Shown here: positions 52,387-63,940 of the stretch, piece by piece
Layout: every line of letters begins with the position of its first letter
Position numbering within the stretch: position 1 is the stretch's first letter
Assembly: GCF_000482245.1 (NCBI RefSeq)
Contig: NZ_AWNH01000060.1
Coordinates: forward strand, 1-64,000
From: Leptolyngbya sp. Heron Island J
GTDB lineage: Bacteria; Cyanobacteriota; Cyanobacteriia; Phormidesmidales; Phormidesmidaceae
Length of the DNA stretch: 64,000 nt
Direction: 5' to 3'
The notes under the pieces: model-generated
What the model was told of the DNA's origin: nothing
The model's input: only the letters and a program-made list of their open reading frames with translations
Databases searched by the model: none
Translations under genes and position numbers: made by a program

Positions 52387-55300
52387 TTAACCAACCGTAG
52401 TAACAATCGTTTCGGTATTAGCCAGGGTCTCAGGACGATCAGCTTCAGAGGGAGGCACTACTTGCCAGAACTTAGGCAGATAGCCCTCCCAATTTGCCAA
52501 AATGCGAGTGGCTTTGGTGCTACCTGTCCGCTCTGCATGGTGGCTAATTATTTCCTTAAGTTGCTGCGCTCCTGCTGCTGTGATTACCCGCTGCACCTTA
52601 ACAATTTCAGGATTGACTCGGGTGGGGAAATCACCCTGTTCGTCTAGGAAGTAGCCCAAACCCCCGGTCATTCCTGCACCAACATTACGACCGACTCCGC
52701 CAAGACAAACGACCACGCCCCCGGTCATATACTCACAGCAGTGGTCCCCTGCTCCTTCAATGACTGCCTGAGCCTTTGAGTTACGTACGGCAAAGCGTTC
52801 ACCGGCTTTACCAAAGGCATACAGGGTACCGCCTGTAGCGCCATAGAGACAGGTATTGCCGACAATAACGTTCTCAGATGGGTCGTACTGAACCCCCTCA
52901 AATGGTTTGATGATCAGCTCACCCCCATGCATGCCTTTGCCCACGTAGTCGTTGGCTTCGCCGATTAAACGTAGGGTCATGCCCGGTAAATTAAAGGCCC
53001 CAAAGCTCTGACCGACACTGCCTTTGAATGTGAGGTTCAATTTTCCAGCAAAGCCAGTATTGCCATACTGTTTGGCGATGGCACCGGACACCCGAGTGCC
53101 TACGGAACGGTCAGTGTTGATGACATCAAAGGTCTTACTGAGTGCAGTCTGGTTGGCAATGGCTTGCTGAATTGCTTGATCCGCTAGCATGGTATCGTCC
53201 AGAACTGGTCCATTGCTGTTGATATCACCGTGGTCTAGCCAACTGCGATCGCTACGAGTATCGGGCAGCTGAGTCAGAATATCTAAGTTTAATCCTTGAG
53301 TCTTAGTCAGATTAGTCTCTACTCGAGTTGTCAGCAGATCGGCGCGACCAATCACCTCTTGTAACGAGCGATAACCCAAATGGGCTAGTAGCGATCGCAC
53401 CTCTTCGGCCACAAAGTAGAAGAAATTGACCACGTGTTCAGGAATGCCAGTAAAGCGCTTCCGCAGTTCCTCACGCTGGGTAGTGACCCCCACTGGACAG
53501 CTATTTGTATGGCAAACGCGGGCCATAATGCAGCCTTCGGCAATCATGGCGATGGTGCCAAAGCCATATTCTTCGGCTCCCATCAGGGCCCCCATAATCA
53601 CATCCCAACCAGTTTTGAGACCGCCGTCTACTCGCAGTAAAACGCGATCTCGTAGCTGATTGGCAATCAATACCCGGTGAACCTCAGTCAGACCGAGTTC
53701 CCAGGGAACCCCCGCGTGTTTGATGGAGCTGAGGGGAGACGCACCGGTTCCCCCATCGTGACCAGATATCTGGATAATGTCCGCATTGGCCTTGGCCACA
53801 CCCGCTGCAATTGTGCCAATGCCAATTTCAGACACCAGCTTTACAGAAACTCCTGCTGCTGGATTGATCTGGTGCAGATCAAAAATTAGCTGAGCCAGAT
53901 CTTCAATTGAATAAATATCGTGGTGGGGAGGCGGTGAAATCAAAGTTACACCAGGCTTGGAACGCCGTAGTGAGGCAATATAGTCACTAACTTTACGACC
54001 GGGGAGCTGACCGCCTTCACCCGGTTTCGCACCCTGGGCCATTTTGATTTCAATTTGCCTGGCGCTCATCAGGTACTCAGGTGTGACGCCAAAGCGCCCT
54101 GAGGCTACCTGTTTGATGGCAGAGCAGGCAGTGTCGCCAGGTTGTAAGCCTTTCAAGTGTGGTAGTGTCGCCGAAAGACCATTATCATCCACATCGTTGA
54201 TGGGCTTAAACCGGACGGAATCCTCGCCACCTTCACCAGAGTTCGATTTGCCGCCAATGCGGTTCATTGCGATCGCAAGTGTCTCATGGGCTTCCCGAGA
54301 CAGTGCGCCCAGGGACATACCACCGGTACAGAAGCGGCGCATAATCGCCTCAACCGGTTCTACCTCATCCACAGAGATCGGTTCACGGTTGCTCTTCAAG
54401 TCCAACAAGTCACGCAGAGCTGCTGTCGGGCTGCCCTTAAGCTGTTCCTGGTACAAAGCGTAGTGGTCATACTGATTTGACTTCACAGCCTTATGTAGCA
54501 GTTTAGTCAGCTGGGGGCTGTTGCTGTGATATTCTCCCTTGGGTCGTGCCTGTACAAACCCCATATGCTCCAGACGCTTGGTAGTAAGCTCGGGAAAGGC
54601 TTTGCTATGGAAGCGCATGGTTTCTTGAGCCAGGTCTGCGACGCTCAAACCGCCCAAGCGAGAAATACTGCCCTTAAATCCCGCCGCCAACAACTCTGGC
54701 CCAATCCCAATGGCTTCAAAAATTTGGGCTCCCTGATAGCTAGACAGCAAAGAAATTCCCATTTTTGAGAGAATCTTCAGCAGGCCAGCTTCAACAGCCT
54801 TGCGATAGTTGGCCTGGGCTCCATTGAGCGTGGTGACTGGTAGTTTGCCAGTTTCCATTAGCTTTTGGGTTTTGCTGTTGGCCCACCAGTGGCGCACACT
54901 TTCCAGTGCCAGATGGGGACAAACTGCGCTGGCACCATAGCCGATAAGACAGGCAAAGTGATGGGTGCTCCAGCATTGGGCTGTATCGACTAATAGTGAT
55001 GCTTGCATCCGTAGACCATTGCCAATCAGGTGATGGTGAACGGCCCCCACCGCTAACAGCGGTGGGATGTAGGTCTGGGTAGCAGAAAGGGTGGCGGGTT
55101 CGCCGCCGGAGTCGATGCGATCGCTAAGAATCAGCACCTCAGCTCCTGCCTTTACGGCTGCATCTGCCTGTTGACAAAGAACTTCGAGGGCCTGGCTCAA
55201 GCCTGCAGGACCCGCTTCAGCTGAGTACAGAGTGGAAATGCTGGCAGTTGGTAGGCTGCCCTGGCGAATGAGTTCTAGCTCATTGTCATTAATAACGGGT

Positions 55301-57033
55301 GATTCTAGCTTTATCAGCTGACTGGGTTGCTCAGCCAACAGATTATGACGTTGACCCAGCTGCATCTGTAGTGACATCACGAGTCGTTCACGCAGTGGGT
55401 CAATCGGGGGATTGGTGACCTGGGCAAACCTCTGCTTAAAGTAGTTGTAGAGCAGATGAGGCTTTTCTGAAAGCACAGCCAAGGGTGCGTCATTGCCCAT
55501 ACAGTATGTGGGCTCTTTTCCTTGGGAGGCCATGTCCTGAATAATCATATCCAGGTCCTCAGCGGTATAGCCAAAGGCGGTTTGCTGAGTGAGTAGAGAC
55601 TTTCCTGCCAGCTGGGGCTGCCCACGAAAGAGCTGAGGAGAAATCTCTTGGCGATGATTCTTTACCCACTCCCCATAGGGTTGCGCCTGGGCAACCCGCT
55701 GTTTAATATCCCAGTTCTTAAGAATTTCATGGGTCTCAAAGTCAATGGCAATCATTTGACCAGGACCCAACCGTCCCTTTTCCATCACCTCTTCGGTGGG
55801 TAACTCAACCACGCCTGCTTCAGACGATACGACGAGATAACCGCTACGGGTAATGGCATAGCGGGCCGGGCGTAGTCCGTTGCGATCCAGTGTTGCTCCC
55901 ACCTGTTTCCCGTCGCTAAACACCACCAGCGCTGGACCATCCCAGGGCTCTTGTACACCGCTGTAGTACTCGTAAAAGTCGGTGATTTCCGGATAGTTCA
56001 GCAGATCAGGCTGATTAAGATACGCCTCGGGTACCATCATCATCAAGGCCTGAGCCGGTGTACGTCCTGAGCGCACCAACAGCTCCATCACATTGTCTAA
56101 GTTGGCAGAATCGCTATTGTCAGCGTTCACAATGGGCTTTATCTGCTCTATGCTCTCTCCCCAGACAGGGCTCGCTAAATCAGCCTCGCGAGCCATCATC
56201 CAGTTGATGTTGCCGATCAGCGTGTTGATTTCCCCGTTGTGTCCTAAAAGACGCATGGGGTGGGCCAGGGGCCACTTGGGCATAGTGTTAGTGCTAAAGC
56301 GACGGTGGTATACCGCAAAAGCACTTTCGTAATCACTGTCTTGCAGATCGAGATAAAACTGACCGAGGACATCACTACGTACCATGCCCTTATAGACCAA
56401 GGTACGGCTAGAGAATGAGCACATATAAGCTTCTTTGAGAGCTACTGCTAGCTCATCACTGCTTTGAAAGGCTTCTAAAGCTCTTAGCCAGGCGCGGCGT
56501 AACAAAAATAACTGACGCTCTAGTTCATCGCCTGTAGCTGTTGATTCAACCAGGACTTGTTCAATTCGTGGCTCAAATTCTCGTGCCAGGGTGCCCAGGG
56601 TATCGGATGCTACGGGGACAGGACGCCAACCAAGTAGAGTGACGCCCGCTGCCTCAGTGACTTCGGCAAATTTTTGCTTCGCAACTTTTGCAGCTTCACT
56701 ATGGCGAGGTAAAAATGTCATACCGACGCCGACATTGTCTGGTTTTAGCGATTGACTACCCGCCCAGCGCTGCAAAATTTTCCAGGGAATTGCGGTCATG
56801 ATACCTGCGCCATCGCCAGAATCCTGGTCAGCGCAGCAGCCCCCCCGGTGTTCCATACAGCTAAGGGCATGCAGGGCATCGGTAACTAAGCGGTGACTAG
56901 CACGTCCTTGCTGATCAGCAATAAACCCTACACCACAGGCGTCTCGTTCTTCCACCAGTGATTTAGGCCCCAATGACTCAAAGCCTTGGAGTTGCTGATT
57001 CGATTGCACATTGTTTACACGCTTATTACCCAT
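52387..57033 (-). CDS. glsF: Ferredoxin-dependent glutamate synthase
   Basis: The 1548-residue enzyme makes two glutamates from glutamine and 2-oxoglutarate with photosynthetic electrons. The N-terminal amidotransferase has nucleophile Cys in [15 protein letters not shown], exposed after a propeptide of about 32 residues. The FMN domain holds the iron-sulfur cysteines in [16 protein letters not shown], followed by [21 protein letters not shown], which matches plant and algal Fd-GOGAT and not the NADPH form. The C-terminal beta-helix ([21 protein letters not shown]) completes it. ATG at 57033 is chosen for the propeptide length; 57120 is an alternative. No small subunit gene is adjacent. Confidence 0.95.
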   Translation of the reverse strand: MGNKRVNNVQSNQQLQGFESLGPKSLVEERDACGVGFIADQQGRASHRLVTDALHALSCMEHRGGCCADQDSGDGAGIMTAIPWKILQRWAGSQSLKPDNVGVGMTFLPRHSEAAKVAKQKFAEVTEAAGVTLLGWRPVPVASDTLGTLAREFEPRIEQVLVESTATGDELERQLFLLRRAWLRALEAFQSSDELAVALKEAYMCSFSSRTLVYKGMVRSDVLGQFYLDLQDSDYESAFAVYHRRFSTNTMPKWPLAHPMRLLGHNGEINTLIGNINWMMAREADLASPVWGESIEQIKPIVNADNSDSANLDNVMELLVRSGRTPAQALMMMVPEAYLNQPDLLNYPEITDFYEYYSGVQEPWDGPALVVFSDGKQVGATLDRNGLRPARYAITRSGYLVVSSEAGVVELPTEEVMEKGRLGPGQMIAIDFETHEILKNWDIKQRVAQAQPYGEWVKNHRQEISPQLFRGQPQLAGKSLLTQQTAFGYTAEDLDMIIQDMASQGKEPTYCMGNDAPLAVLSEKPHLLYNYFKQRFAQVTNPPIDPLRERLVMSLQMQLGQRHNLLAEQPSQLIKLESPVINDNELELIRQGSLPTASISTLYSAEAGPAGLSQALEVLCQQADAAVKAGAEVLILSDRIDSGGEPATLSATQTYIPPLLAVGAVHHHLIGNGLRMQASLLVDTAQCWSTHHFACLIGYGASAVCPHLALESVRHWWANSKTQKLMETGKLPVTTLNGAQANYRKAVEAGLLKILSKMGISLLSSYQGAQIFEAIGIGPELLAAGFKGSISRLGGLSVADLAQETMRFHSKAFPELTTKRLEHMGFVQARPKGEYHSNSPQLTKLLHKAVKSNQYDHYALYQEQLKGSPTAALRDLLDLKSNREPISVDEVEPVEAIMRRFCTGGMSLGALSREAHETLAIAMNRIGGKSNSGEGGEDSVRFKPINDVDDNGLSATLPHLKGLQPGDTACSAIKQVASGRFGVTPEYLMSARQIEIKMAQGAKPGEGGQLPGRKVSDYIASLRRSKPGVTLISPPPHHDIYSIEDLAQLIFDLHQINPAAGVSVKLVSEIGIGTIAAGVAKANADIIQISGHDGGTGASPLSSIKHAGVPWELGLTEVHRVLIANQLRDRVLLRVDGGLKTGWDVIMGALMGAEEYGFGTIAMIAEGCIMARVCHTNSCPVGVTTQREELRKRFTGIPEHVVNFFYFVAEEVRSLLAHLGYRSLQEVIGRADLLTTRVETNLTKTQGLNLDILTQLPDTRSDRSWLDHGDINSNGPVLDDTMLADQAIQQAIANQTALSKTFDVINTDRSVGTRVSGAIAKQYGNTGFAGKLNLTFKGSVGQSFGAFNLPGMTLRLIGEANDYVGKGMHGGELIIKPFEGVQYDPSENVIVGNTCLYGATGGTLYAFGKAGERFAVRNSKAQAVIEGAGDHCCEYMTGGVVVCLGGVGRNVGAGMTGGLGYFLDEQGDFPTRVNPEIVKVQRVITAAGAQQLKEIISHHAERTGSTKATRILANWEGYLPKFWQVVPPSEADRPETLANTETIVTTVG

Positions 57034-57780
57034 GAGCCAGTCGCAAGAAGAAAATAAAAAACGATTGAGCGCCTGCTGCTGGATGACATTGCCAGCAGCC
57101 GATACTGATAGCGATTGCAAATTAATCCCCTGGATGCGCTCTTGGGGACGATCGCGATGGTTATCTCAGAAATGGCAGACTATGAAGAAATCTGCCTGAG
57201 TAAAGGACTTACTCACATCAGTCAACACCGCTGAACAGGACTGATATGTATAAATTCATACTCCCAGCAGTCCTATATGGGATATCTCCCAAATGTAAGC
57301 CATCGCTTGTAGGCACTTGCAATGGCCTGTTTGCTATGACAGTGATCACACTATCTTCGCATTTTAAAAGTAAATCAAATTTAGCGATTCTTCACTGAAC
57401 CTAACAAACTGCGTTGGAAAAATTTCTCAAAATTCTTGAGGATTGATATTATCAAGCGCTCCACTTGGATTCGTCAAGATTTTTTAAGTGTTTCCAACAG
57501 ATCAGGTTTAGGCAGGATTAGCGATATTTGTGCTGCTTGTGGTGCGCTCGCCAGTATGCCTGAGACTCACTATTCAGGTTTTATAGCTTATGGTTCAGCC
57601 GTTCCAGCGTTGTTGAACTGGTGTTGTATGTGAGTGATTTTATAGTGGCTATACTGTCCATAATGATCGCGTTACAGGTAGTACTCTGAGGGTAGCTTCA
57701 GCAGCAATGGGGTCTAGACGTAACTATCTGGCGACCATTCCTTGGGGCTAATTCGCTTCATCTCGTTTAATACGTCGCCC
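57034..57780. other. Divergent region between glsF and exported protein
   Basis: About 750 bases (the first 87 may be the N-terminus of glsF). It contains the NtcA-like site, a TATACT box near 57649 and no recognisable ORF or RNA. Confidence 0.4.
57248..57261. promoter_or_regulatory. Candidate NtcA site upstream of glsF
   Basis: GTATAAATTCATAC is GTA-N8-TAC, the consensus of the nitrogen regulator NtcA, and is symmetric. It lies 128 bp upstream of the longer glsF start and 215 bp upstream of the shorter one. I do not see a good TAN3T box at the canonical 20-24 base spacing. Confidence 0.45.
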
Positions 57781-59619
57781 ATGTCAGTACGAGAGCCTCG
57801 GTCATTTCACCTTAAATCGTCACTAAAGTATTTTGTCCTGCTGCTATGTGTTTGTGGTTTTGTCCTGGGAGGGGCTCAGATTGATTCACAGCCAGCTCTG
57901 ACTCAGGTTATTACCGCTTCCATTGGTCGATTGGCGTTGGTGAAAGCTGCAGAACCTACTGCCATTGGTCGGCAACTGCGTGTAAATGGACGCCTAGTGA
58001 ATGGTGAATGGCAAAAGCGACGTGATTTGATTGGGATTTCTGACGGCGCGCTCGCAACTCAGTTAGGCGTTAATTTGGGCAGCACTGGTACGCCTGCCCA
58101 ACAGCCGGTCGTATGGTTTAACTCCACCAATCAAGGATTGCTGACATTGCCCGCCTGGCATTACGAAAATACTCGTTATGTCGATATTGCTCCGCTGGTG
58201 CGTCAACATGGCTGGCAGGTTAAGTCCCAAGGATCGGTTCTAGATATAACGCTGCCCGCTAGCCAGATCATGGCCGTCCGTCAGGGTCGGCAAACATGGG
58301 GGAATCGTCTGGTATTAGATCTCAGTCGGGCCACTGCTTGGCAGGTAAGTCCGGCCGCTAATAGTATTACGGTGACAGTTGATGCGGCGATGGATGAGGG
58401 GGCGATCGCAAACTTTAAACCAGCGTCAGATAACAGCCTAAAAAGCGTCACCGTTAGCTCTAGTGGTGCGCGGACCACTCTAACATTGACAGTTGCTGAT
58501 TACCTGCAAGCCCGCGTTTGGAGCCTGGCCGAACCCGCTCGTTTGGTGATCGATATTCGCCCTGACGCCCTAGAACCAAGAGAGATTCTCTGGGCCGATG
58601 GTGTGCAGTTTCAACAGCGTTACGTTGCACTAAACAGCCAACGTTTTCCTGTGTACACCTTGAGTCTGGATGCCAATCAATCTAACTTTTCCCTGCTGCC
58701 TCTGTGGGCGTTTCCCAATCAAGCGCCAGGTATTAAGCCCCCAGCGGATTTAGCGTCTCAGTGGCAGACAGCGGCTCTAATCAATGGCGGTTTTTTTAAT
58801 CGCAACAATCAGCTACCTCTAGGAGCGTTACGCTACAACAATCGGTGGATTTCCGGACCAATTCTGGGGCGTGGGGCCATTGGTTGGGATAATCAGGGCA
58901 AAGTGCTCATGGACCGTTTGACCCTGGCGGCTACGGTAACTGCAAGTAATCAAACCTACACTGTTGACACGCTAAACAGTGGCTATGTCAAAGCTGGCAT
59001 TGCCCGATATACCGAAAACTGGGGTTCTCAATATACAAGCCTAATCGACAATGAAGTTGTTGTTACTATTCAGAATAATCAAGTAGTACAGCGGCGTACC
59101 CTGGGAACTGCAGGGCAAGACACTGTCAGTATTCCTCAAGGTAGCTACCTATTGGTTCTGCGCTCCTTTAACTCTGCTGCATCAGCTTTCCCACCGGGCA
59201 TCACCGTTACCCTGAATCAGCAATCCCAGCCTTCTAGTTTTGATCAATTTCCCCATGTCCTGGGGGCGGGGCCTCTATTGGTAGCCAATGGACAACTTGT
59301 GCTAGACGCTCAACGAGAAGCCTTTAGCCGCAATTTTATAGAAGGGCGGGCCTCCAGAAGTGCGATTGGTACCACCCCCAATGGCCAAATCAAACTGGTG
59401 ACCATTCAAGGGCGAGTTGGCGGGCGTGGCCCCACCCTATTAGAAGCTGCCCGAATTTTACAAAGACTTGGCTGCACTGATGCGCTGAACCTAGATGGCG
59501 GTAGCTCATCCAGTCTTTATCTGAGTGGTCGGTTAATCAACCGGCATCCCCGCACGGCTGCTCGCATCAATAATGCTTTGGGAGTATTTACTCAGTCTTC
59601 CACCACCAATAGTCCGTAA
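57781..59619 (+). CDS. Exported phosphodiester glycosidase-like protein
   Basis: The 612-residue protein has a signal peptide or anchor (about 11-33, KYFVLLLCVCGFVLGGAQ), a copper-amine-oxidase-like or stalk region (about 45-150; VNGRLVNGEWQKRRDLIGISDG and YVDIAPLVRQHGW), an AMIN-like part (about 155-270; GNRLVLDLSRATAWQV and ARLVIDIRPDA) and a C-terminal NAGPA/DUF2233 domain (about 320-605; ALINGGFFNRNNQLPLGAL, GRASRSAIGTTPNGQIKLV and DALNLDGGSSSSLYLSG). NAGPA domains cleave sugar phosphodiesters; the final GGSSS block is diagnostic. It probably acts on cell-wall glycans outside the membrane. ATG at 57781 preferred over TTG at 57742. Confidence 0.85.
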   Translation: MSVREPRSFHLKSSLKYFVLLLCVCGFVLGGAQIDSQPALTQVITASIGRLALVKAAEPTAIGRQLRVNGRLVNGEWQKRRDLIGISDGALATQLGVNLGSTGTPAQQPVVWFNSTNQGLLTLPAWHYENTRYVDIAPLVRQHGWQVKSQGSVLDITLPASQIMAVRQGRQTWGNRLVLDLSRATAWQVSPAANSITVTVDAAMDEGAIANFKPASDNSLKSVTVSSSGARTTLTLTVADYLQARVWSLAEPARLVIDIRPDALEPREILWADGVQFQQRYVALNSQRFPVYTLSLDANQSNFSLLPLWAFPNQAPGIKPPADLASQWQTAALINGGFFNRNNQLPLGALRYNNRWISGPILGRGAIGWDNQGKVLMDRLTLAATVTASNQTYTVDTLNSGYVKAGIARYTENWGSQYTSLIDNEVVVTIQNNQVVQRRTLGTAGQDTVSIPQGSYLLVLRSFNSAASAFPPGITVTLNQQSQPSSFDQFPHVLGAGPLLVANGQLVLDAQREAFSRNFIEGRASRSAIGTTPNGQIKLVTIQGRVGGRGPTLLEAARILQRLGCTDALNLDGGSSSSLYLSGRLINRHPRTAARINNALGVFTQSSTTNSP

Positions 59620-60041
59620 AATCACCAGTGATTGAAGCAAGCTTGAAGGTATTTCCCCTAAGTTGAAGACTGCGTTTAATTAATTACATTGGCCGCCTTG
59701 CTTGCGCCGCCCATCTAATTTCCGCTGTTATGATGAGACCTGGGTCAAAAGAAGAATTATTGCGATCGCTCATAGCAAATAGAGGCATTATTTTTTGTAG
59801 TGCACCATATCTGTAAAAAGCGATTTATTAAACTTCCCTGTAGATTACGATTTCCTTTTTTTGCGGTCACTAAACCGTTATTCAAATTCCACGCTGATCC
59901 CAATCAGCGCAGTTATAACGCCTACTGCTCAGCTACTGAGGGTTAAGCACGTTTTAGCCTTGGCAATGCCTACAAAGGCTCGCCACAACAAATCGTAGCC
60001 ACTATCTGTATCTGTACTTTTCCAAAACAGGAACTATTACT
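59620..60041. other. Intergenic region, small hairpin only
   Basis: About 420 bases. GCTGAT and ATCAGC near 59892-59908 make a small hairpin, and one GCGATCGC site is present near 59762. No ORF or RNA gene recognised. Confidence 0.4.
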
Positions 60042-60470
60042 ATGGTCCAAACTCAAGATCGCCCTAAGTCTTCCGCTCAAGAAACCAAAGAGGGCTTGAC
60101 CACTGTTAAAAATAATTCTCCCATAAGCGATACTCGCCCTTGGGGGTCGTTTACTGTCCTTGAAGAAGGTAAAGGCTATAAAATCAAGCGGATTGAAGTT
60201 AAGCCTGGCCATCGTCTAAGCCTGCAGATGCATCATCATCGTAGTGAGCATTGGATCGTGGTGTCTGGCACTGCCAAAGTGATCTGCGGTGATCAAGAAA
60301 TCCTACTTTGCACCAATCAGTCCACCTACGTACCTGCTTGTACAGCCCACCGGCTAGAGAACTCAGGTGTTATTCCTCTGATACTGATCGAAGTACAAAA
60401 TGGCGAATACTTAGGCGAGGACGACATCATCCGTTTTCAGGATGACTACGCCCGCACAGACAGCAAGTAG
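60042..60470 (+). CDS. Stand-alone mannose-6-phosphate isomerase cupin
   Basis: The 142-residue product equals the C-terminal cupin of type II phosphomannose isomerases (ManC/AlgA). RPWGSFTVLEEGKGYKIKRIEV, PGHRLSLQMHHHRSEHWIVVSGTA and the final LIEVQNGEYLGEDDIIRFQDDY are the family's hallmarks; the last Asp/Arg and the metal-binding histidines (Q-M-H-H-H, E-H) are present. It interconverts fructose-6-phosphate and mannose-6-phosphate for glycan synthesis. The guanylyltransferase domain of ManC is absent. An N-terminal disordered stretch of about 30 residues precedes. Short forms like this are common in cyanobacteria. Confidence 0.88.
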   Translation: MVQTQDRPKSSAQETKEGLTTVKNNSPISDTRPWGSFTVLEEGKGYKIKRIEVKPGHRLSLQMHHHRSEHWIVVSGTAKVICGDQEILLCTNQSTYVPACTAHRLENSGVIPLILIEVQNGEYLGEDDIIRFQDDYARTDSK

Positions 60471-60674
60471 GCTCTACTGTTTAGGTCAGCAGCGGCGGCG
60501 GCAATCTTCAGGAGCCGTCATGTAATACTGAGTATCCCAGGTAGGTCTTATCTATCTGGGATATTTGGTTTCAAAGTCTGATAAGCCAAACTTTTCCTCC
60601 ATATCCAATACAATCTTTGTAGAAATGCGACTACTAAAGTTTCTGTTCGCTAGTCACTAGAGACCAAGAAAATA

Positions 60675-60704
60675 TTGACAATAAAACCCTAAAATCGATA
60701 CGAT
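60675..60704 (+). promoter_or_regulatory. Candidate str operon promoter
   Basis: TTGACA (60675-60680) and TACGAT (60699-60704) are separated by 18 bases, about 50 bases before rpsL. The -35 is perfect and the -10 fair, a plausible housekeeping promoter. Confidence 0.55.
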
Positions 60705-60751
60705 GGGGTCTTGTGAAAACTTCGAAGCAATAGGCATTTGCCTTTCTCAGT

Positions 60752-61126
60752 ATGCCAACCATTCAACAGCTCATTCGGAGTGAGCGCAGTAACGCTCAAA
60801 AGAAGACAAAATCCCCAGCGCTGAAGAGTTGCCCTCAGCGTCGTGGAGTCTGTACTCGGGTATATACCACCACACCTAAGAAGCCTAATTCAGCACTAAG
60901 GAAAGTGGCCAGGGTTCGACTAACGTCTGGTTTTGAAGTGACTGCCTACATTCCAGGCATTGGTCATAACCTACAGGAACACTCCGTTGTGATGATTCGC
61001 GGCGGTCGTGTTAAAGATCTTCCCGGTGTCCGCTACCACATTATTCGCGGCACCCTTGATACCGCTGGGGTAAAGGATCGTCGTCAAGGTCGTTCCAAGT
61101 ATGGCGCTAAGCGCCCTAAGGAGTAA
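60752..61126 (+). CDS. rpsL: 30S ribosomal protein S12
   Basis: The 124-residue protein lines the decoding centre. [45 protein letters not shown], and [21 protein letters not shown] are standard; the Asp in VKDLPGV is the residue that RimO methylthiolates, and RimO is encoded at 24303. Lys in [12 protein letters not shown] is the classic streptomycin-resistance site and is wild type. First gene of the str operon, preceded by a good promoter. Confidence 0.99.
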   Translation: MPTIQQLIRSERSNAQKKTKSPALKSCPQRRGVCTRVYTTTPKKPNSALRKVARVRLTSGFEVTAYIPGIGHNLQEHSVVMIRGGRVKDLPGVRYHIIRGTLDTAGVKDRRQGRSKYGAKRPKE

Positions 61127-61289
61127 CGGGTCTGCGGCAGCGCACTACGGGAGATGGGTAGGTGTGACCCTTGTATTCCGTGTAGTTGCAGTGCGTTTGC
61201 TAGTGTATCCGCCACAGACTCTCTAGCTAGATTGTGTTGACGTTAGTCAGCTCTTAGCACTCAACTCATACGTCTAACAAAGGATTACT

Positions 61290-61760
61290 ATGTCTCGTCG
61301 TTCGAGCGCTCAAAAGCGCGTTGTTCCGCCTGATTCTGTATATAGCAGCCGATTGGTTAGCATGATGGTTCGGCGCATCATGGTCAGCGGTAAAAAGTCC
61401 TTAGCACTCCGCATTGTCTATGGAGCCTTTAAGCTCATTGAAGAGCGCACTGGGAATGAGCCTTTAGAGGTTTTTGAGCAAGCAGTTCGCAACACCACAC
61501 CCTTGGTTGAAGTGAAGGCCCGTCGTGTAGGTGGTGCTACCTACCAGGTTCCTATGGAGGTGCGTGCCGATCGAGGTACTGCGCTCTCTCTTCGCTGGAT
61601 TTCCCAGTTTGCTCGCCAGAGAGCAGGTAAGAGCATGGCTATTAAACTGGCTAACGAACTTATGGATGCTGCCAATGAAACCGGTGGCGCTGTCCGTAAG
61701 CGTGAAGAAACTCATCGGATGGCAGAGGCTAACAAAGCCTTTGCTCATTACCGCTACTGA
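61290..61760 (+). CDS. rpsG: 30S ribosomal protein S7
   Basis: The 156-residue protein binds the 3' major domain of 16S rRNA and starts head assembly. [60 protein letters not shown] and [15 protein letters not shown] are S7 blocks. AAGGA lies a few bases before the ATG. The 163-bp gap after rpsL shows no clear terminator, so the two are cotranscribed. Confidence 0.99.
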   Translation: MSRRSSAQKRVVPPDSVYSSRLVSMMVRRIMVSGKKSLALRIVYGAFKLIEERTGNEPLEVFEQAVRNTTPLVEVKARRVGGATYQVPMEVRADRGTALSLRWISQFARQRAGKSMAIKLANELMDAANETGGAVRKREETHRMAEANKAFAHYRY

Positions 61761-61838
61761 TGGTTGGGTGAAGTTCCCCCTCGTCAGTTGTCATTGTAAA
61801 AATGCAACTTTCAGATACGTTGTTTGAAGGTTATAGCC

Positions 61839-63914
61839 ATGGCACGCACCTCTCCAATAGAAAAAGTTAGAAATATCGGGATTGCCGCTCACGTTGATGC
61901 CGGTAAAACCACAACAACTGAACGTATTCTCTTTTACTCTGGCGTTGTCCATAAGATTGGAGAAGTGCATGATGGTAATGCCGTCACAGACTGGATGGAG
62001 CAAGAGCAGGAACGTGGTATCACGATTACTGCGGCTGCCATTAGTACTAGCTGGCGTGATCATCAGATCAACATTATTGATACGCCTGGTCACGTAGATT
62101 TCACCATTGAAGTAGAGCGTTCAATGCGTGTGCTAGATGGTGTGATCGTTGTTTTTGATTCAGTTGGTGGTGTGCAGCCTCAGTCAGAAACTGTTTGGCG
62201 ACAGGCAGATCGATACAACGTTCCACGTATCGCTTTTGTCAATAAGATGGATCGCACGGGAGCAAGCTTCTTTTCGGTCTATCAGCAGGTTCGTGAGCGT
62301 CTTAAGGCTAATGCGGTTCCTATCCAGATCCCAATCGGTGCCGAAGACCAATTTCGGGGTGTAGTGGACCTGGTGAGGATGCGGGCCCACATTTATGCCA
62401 ATGACCTAGGGACAGACATTGAAGAAACTGACATTCCTGATGAACTTCGGGAACAGGCAGAGGAATATAGAACGCTGTTGCTTGAGTCCATTGTTGAAGC
62501 TGACGATGCTCTGATGGAGAGATACCTTGAGGGCGAGGAACTCAGTAGTCAGGAAATTATGAACGCAGTGCGTGCAGGGGTAACTAGTGGTGACTTAGTG
62601 CCAATGCTCTGTGGTTCAGCATTTAAGAACAAAGGTGTTCAGCTTTTGTTAGATGCCGTAGTTGATTATTTGCCCTCTCCATTGGATATACCACCTATTC
62701 AGGGCACATTGCCTAATGGAGATATGGGCGAGCGGCCTCCTGAAGACGATGGTCCACTTGCTGCTTTAGCATTCAAGATTATGTCAGATCCCTACGGGCG
62801 ACTGACATTCATCCGAATGTATTCGGGTGTTTTGACAAAGGGCAGCTACGTTTATAACGCTACTAAGGACAAAAAAGAGCGAATTTCTCGATTAATTGTC
62901 CTCAAAGCGGATGAGCGTATAGAGGTTGATGAGCTTCGGTCTGGTGATTTGGGTGCCGTGTTAGGGCTCAAAGATACAACGACGGGCGACACAATCTGCA
63001 CCACAGATAGCCCGATTGTGCTAGAGTCTCTATTCGTGCCAGAACCTGTTATATCCGTTGCTGTGGAACCCAAAACCAAGCAGGATATGGAAAAGCTGGC
63101 CAAAGCTTTACAATCACTGTCCGAGGAAGATCCTACATTCAGGGTGTTTACCGACCCTGAAACTAATCAGACGGTGATTGCAGGCATGGGGGAGCTTCAC
63201 CTGGATATTCTCGTGGATCGTATGAAGCGAGAATTTAAGGTAGAGGCAAACATCGGCGCACCTCAGGTGGCCTATCGCGAAACTATTCGCAAGGCAGTTA
63301 CCGGTGAAGGTAAGTTTGTGCGCCAAAGCGGTGGTAAAGGACAGTTCGGTCACGTAGTGATTAAAGTTGAGCCAGGGGATGAAGGCTCCGGATTTGAGTT
63401 CGAATCTAAGATTGTTGGCGGTACAGTGCCTAAAGAATATGTTGGTCCTGCAGAAGCTGGCATGAAAGAAAAGTGCGAATCTGGTATTCTAGCTGGGTAT
63501 CCCATGATCGACCTTAAAGTCAAACTGGTTGATGGTTCTTACCACGATGTAGACTCATCTGAAATGGCCTTTAAGATCGCTGGATCAATGGCTATTCAGG
63601 ATGCAGTCACAAAGGCTTCTCCAGTACTACTGGAACCTATGATGAAAATCGAAGTTGAAGCTCCTGAGGAGTTTCTTGGTGACATCATGGGAGACCTTAA
63701 CTCTCGTCGAGGCCAGATTGAGGGTATGGGGTCCGAGAGTGGGCAGGCCAGGGTAAGTGCAAACGTACCTTTGGCTGAAATGTTTGGCTATGCCACTGAT
63801 ATCCGCTCAAAGACTCAGGGTCGAGGCATATTCTCTATGGAGTTTAGTCACTACGCGGAAGTTCCGCGCAACGTGGCTGATGCGGTTATCGCTAGAAACA
63901 AAGGGAACGCATAA
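61839..63914 (+). CDS. fusA: Elongation factor G
   Basis: The 691-residue GTPase moves tRNA and mRNA after peptide bond formation. G1 [12 protein letters not shown] (about 17-28), switch [18 protein letters not shown]4 [11 protein letters not shown] and G5 GSAFKNKG are present, with the other four domains following to [18 protein letters not shown] and the final [17 protein letters not shown] typical length. ATG at 61839 follows AAGG; TTG at 61824 adds five residues. One oddity: the usual [11 protein letters not shown] reads [11 protein letters not shown] here (Asp107), while the second conserved Cys (258, LCGSAF) is kept. Cys at the first position is the redox-sensitive one in other EF-Gs. 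Confidence 0.98.
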   Translation: MARTSPIEKVRNIGIAAHVDAGKTTTTERILFYSGVVHKIGEVHDGNAVTDWMEQEQERGITITAAAISTSWRDHQINIIDTPGHVDFTIEVERSMRVLDGVIVVFDSVGGVQPQSETVWRQADRYNVPRIAFVNKMDRTGASFFSVYQQVRERLKANAVPIQIPIGAEDQFRGVVDLVRMRAHIYANDLGTDIEETDIPDELREQAEEYRTLLLESIVEADDALMERYLEGEELSSQEIMNAVRAGVTSGDLVPMLCGSAFKNKGVQLLLDAVVDYLPSPLDIPPIQGTLPNGDMGERPPEDDGPLAALAFKIMSDPYGRLTFIRMYSGVLTKGSYVYNATKDKKERISRLIVLKADERIEVDELRSGDLGAVLGLKDTTTGDTICTTDSPIVLESLFVPEPVISVAVEPKTKQDMEKLAKALQSLSEEDPTFRVFTDPETNQTVIAGMGELHLDILVDRMKREFKVEANIGAPQVAYRETIRKAVTGEGKFVRQSGGKGQFGHVVIKVEPGDEGSGFEFESKIVGGTVPKEYVGPAEAGMKEKCESGILAGYPMIDLKVKLVDGSYHDVDSSEMAFKIAGSMAIQDAVTKASPVLLEPMMKIEVEAPEEFLGDIMGDLNSRRGQIEGMGSESGQARVSANVPLAEMFGYATDIRSKTQGRGIFSMEFSHYAEVPRNVADAVIARNKGNA

Positions 63915-63940
63915 ATTAGTTTAGGGACACAGTAAATACA

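Noticed and set aside
54044-54463. 139-codon plus-strand frame
   Set aside because: Antisense to the conserved FMN domain of glutamate synthase.
57436-57633. 65-codon plus-strand frame
   Set aside because: No ribosome site and no motif; sits in a promoter region.
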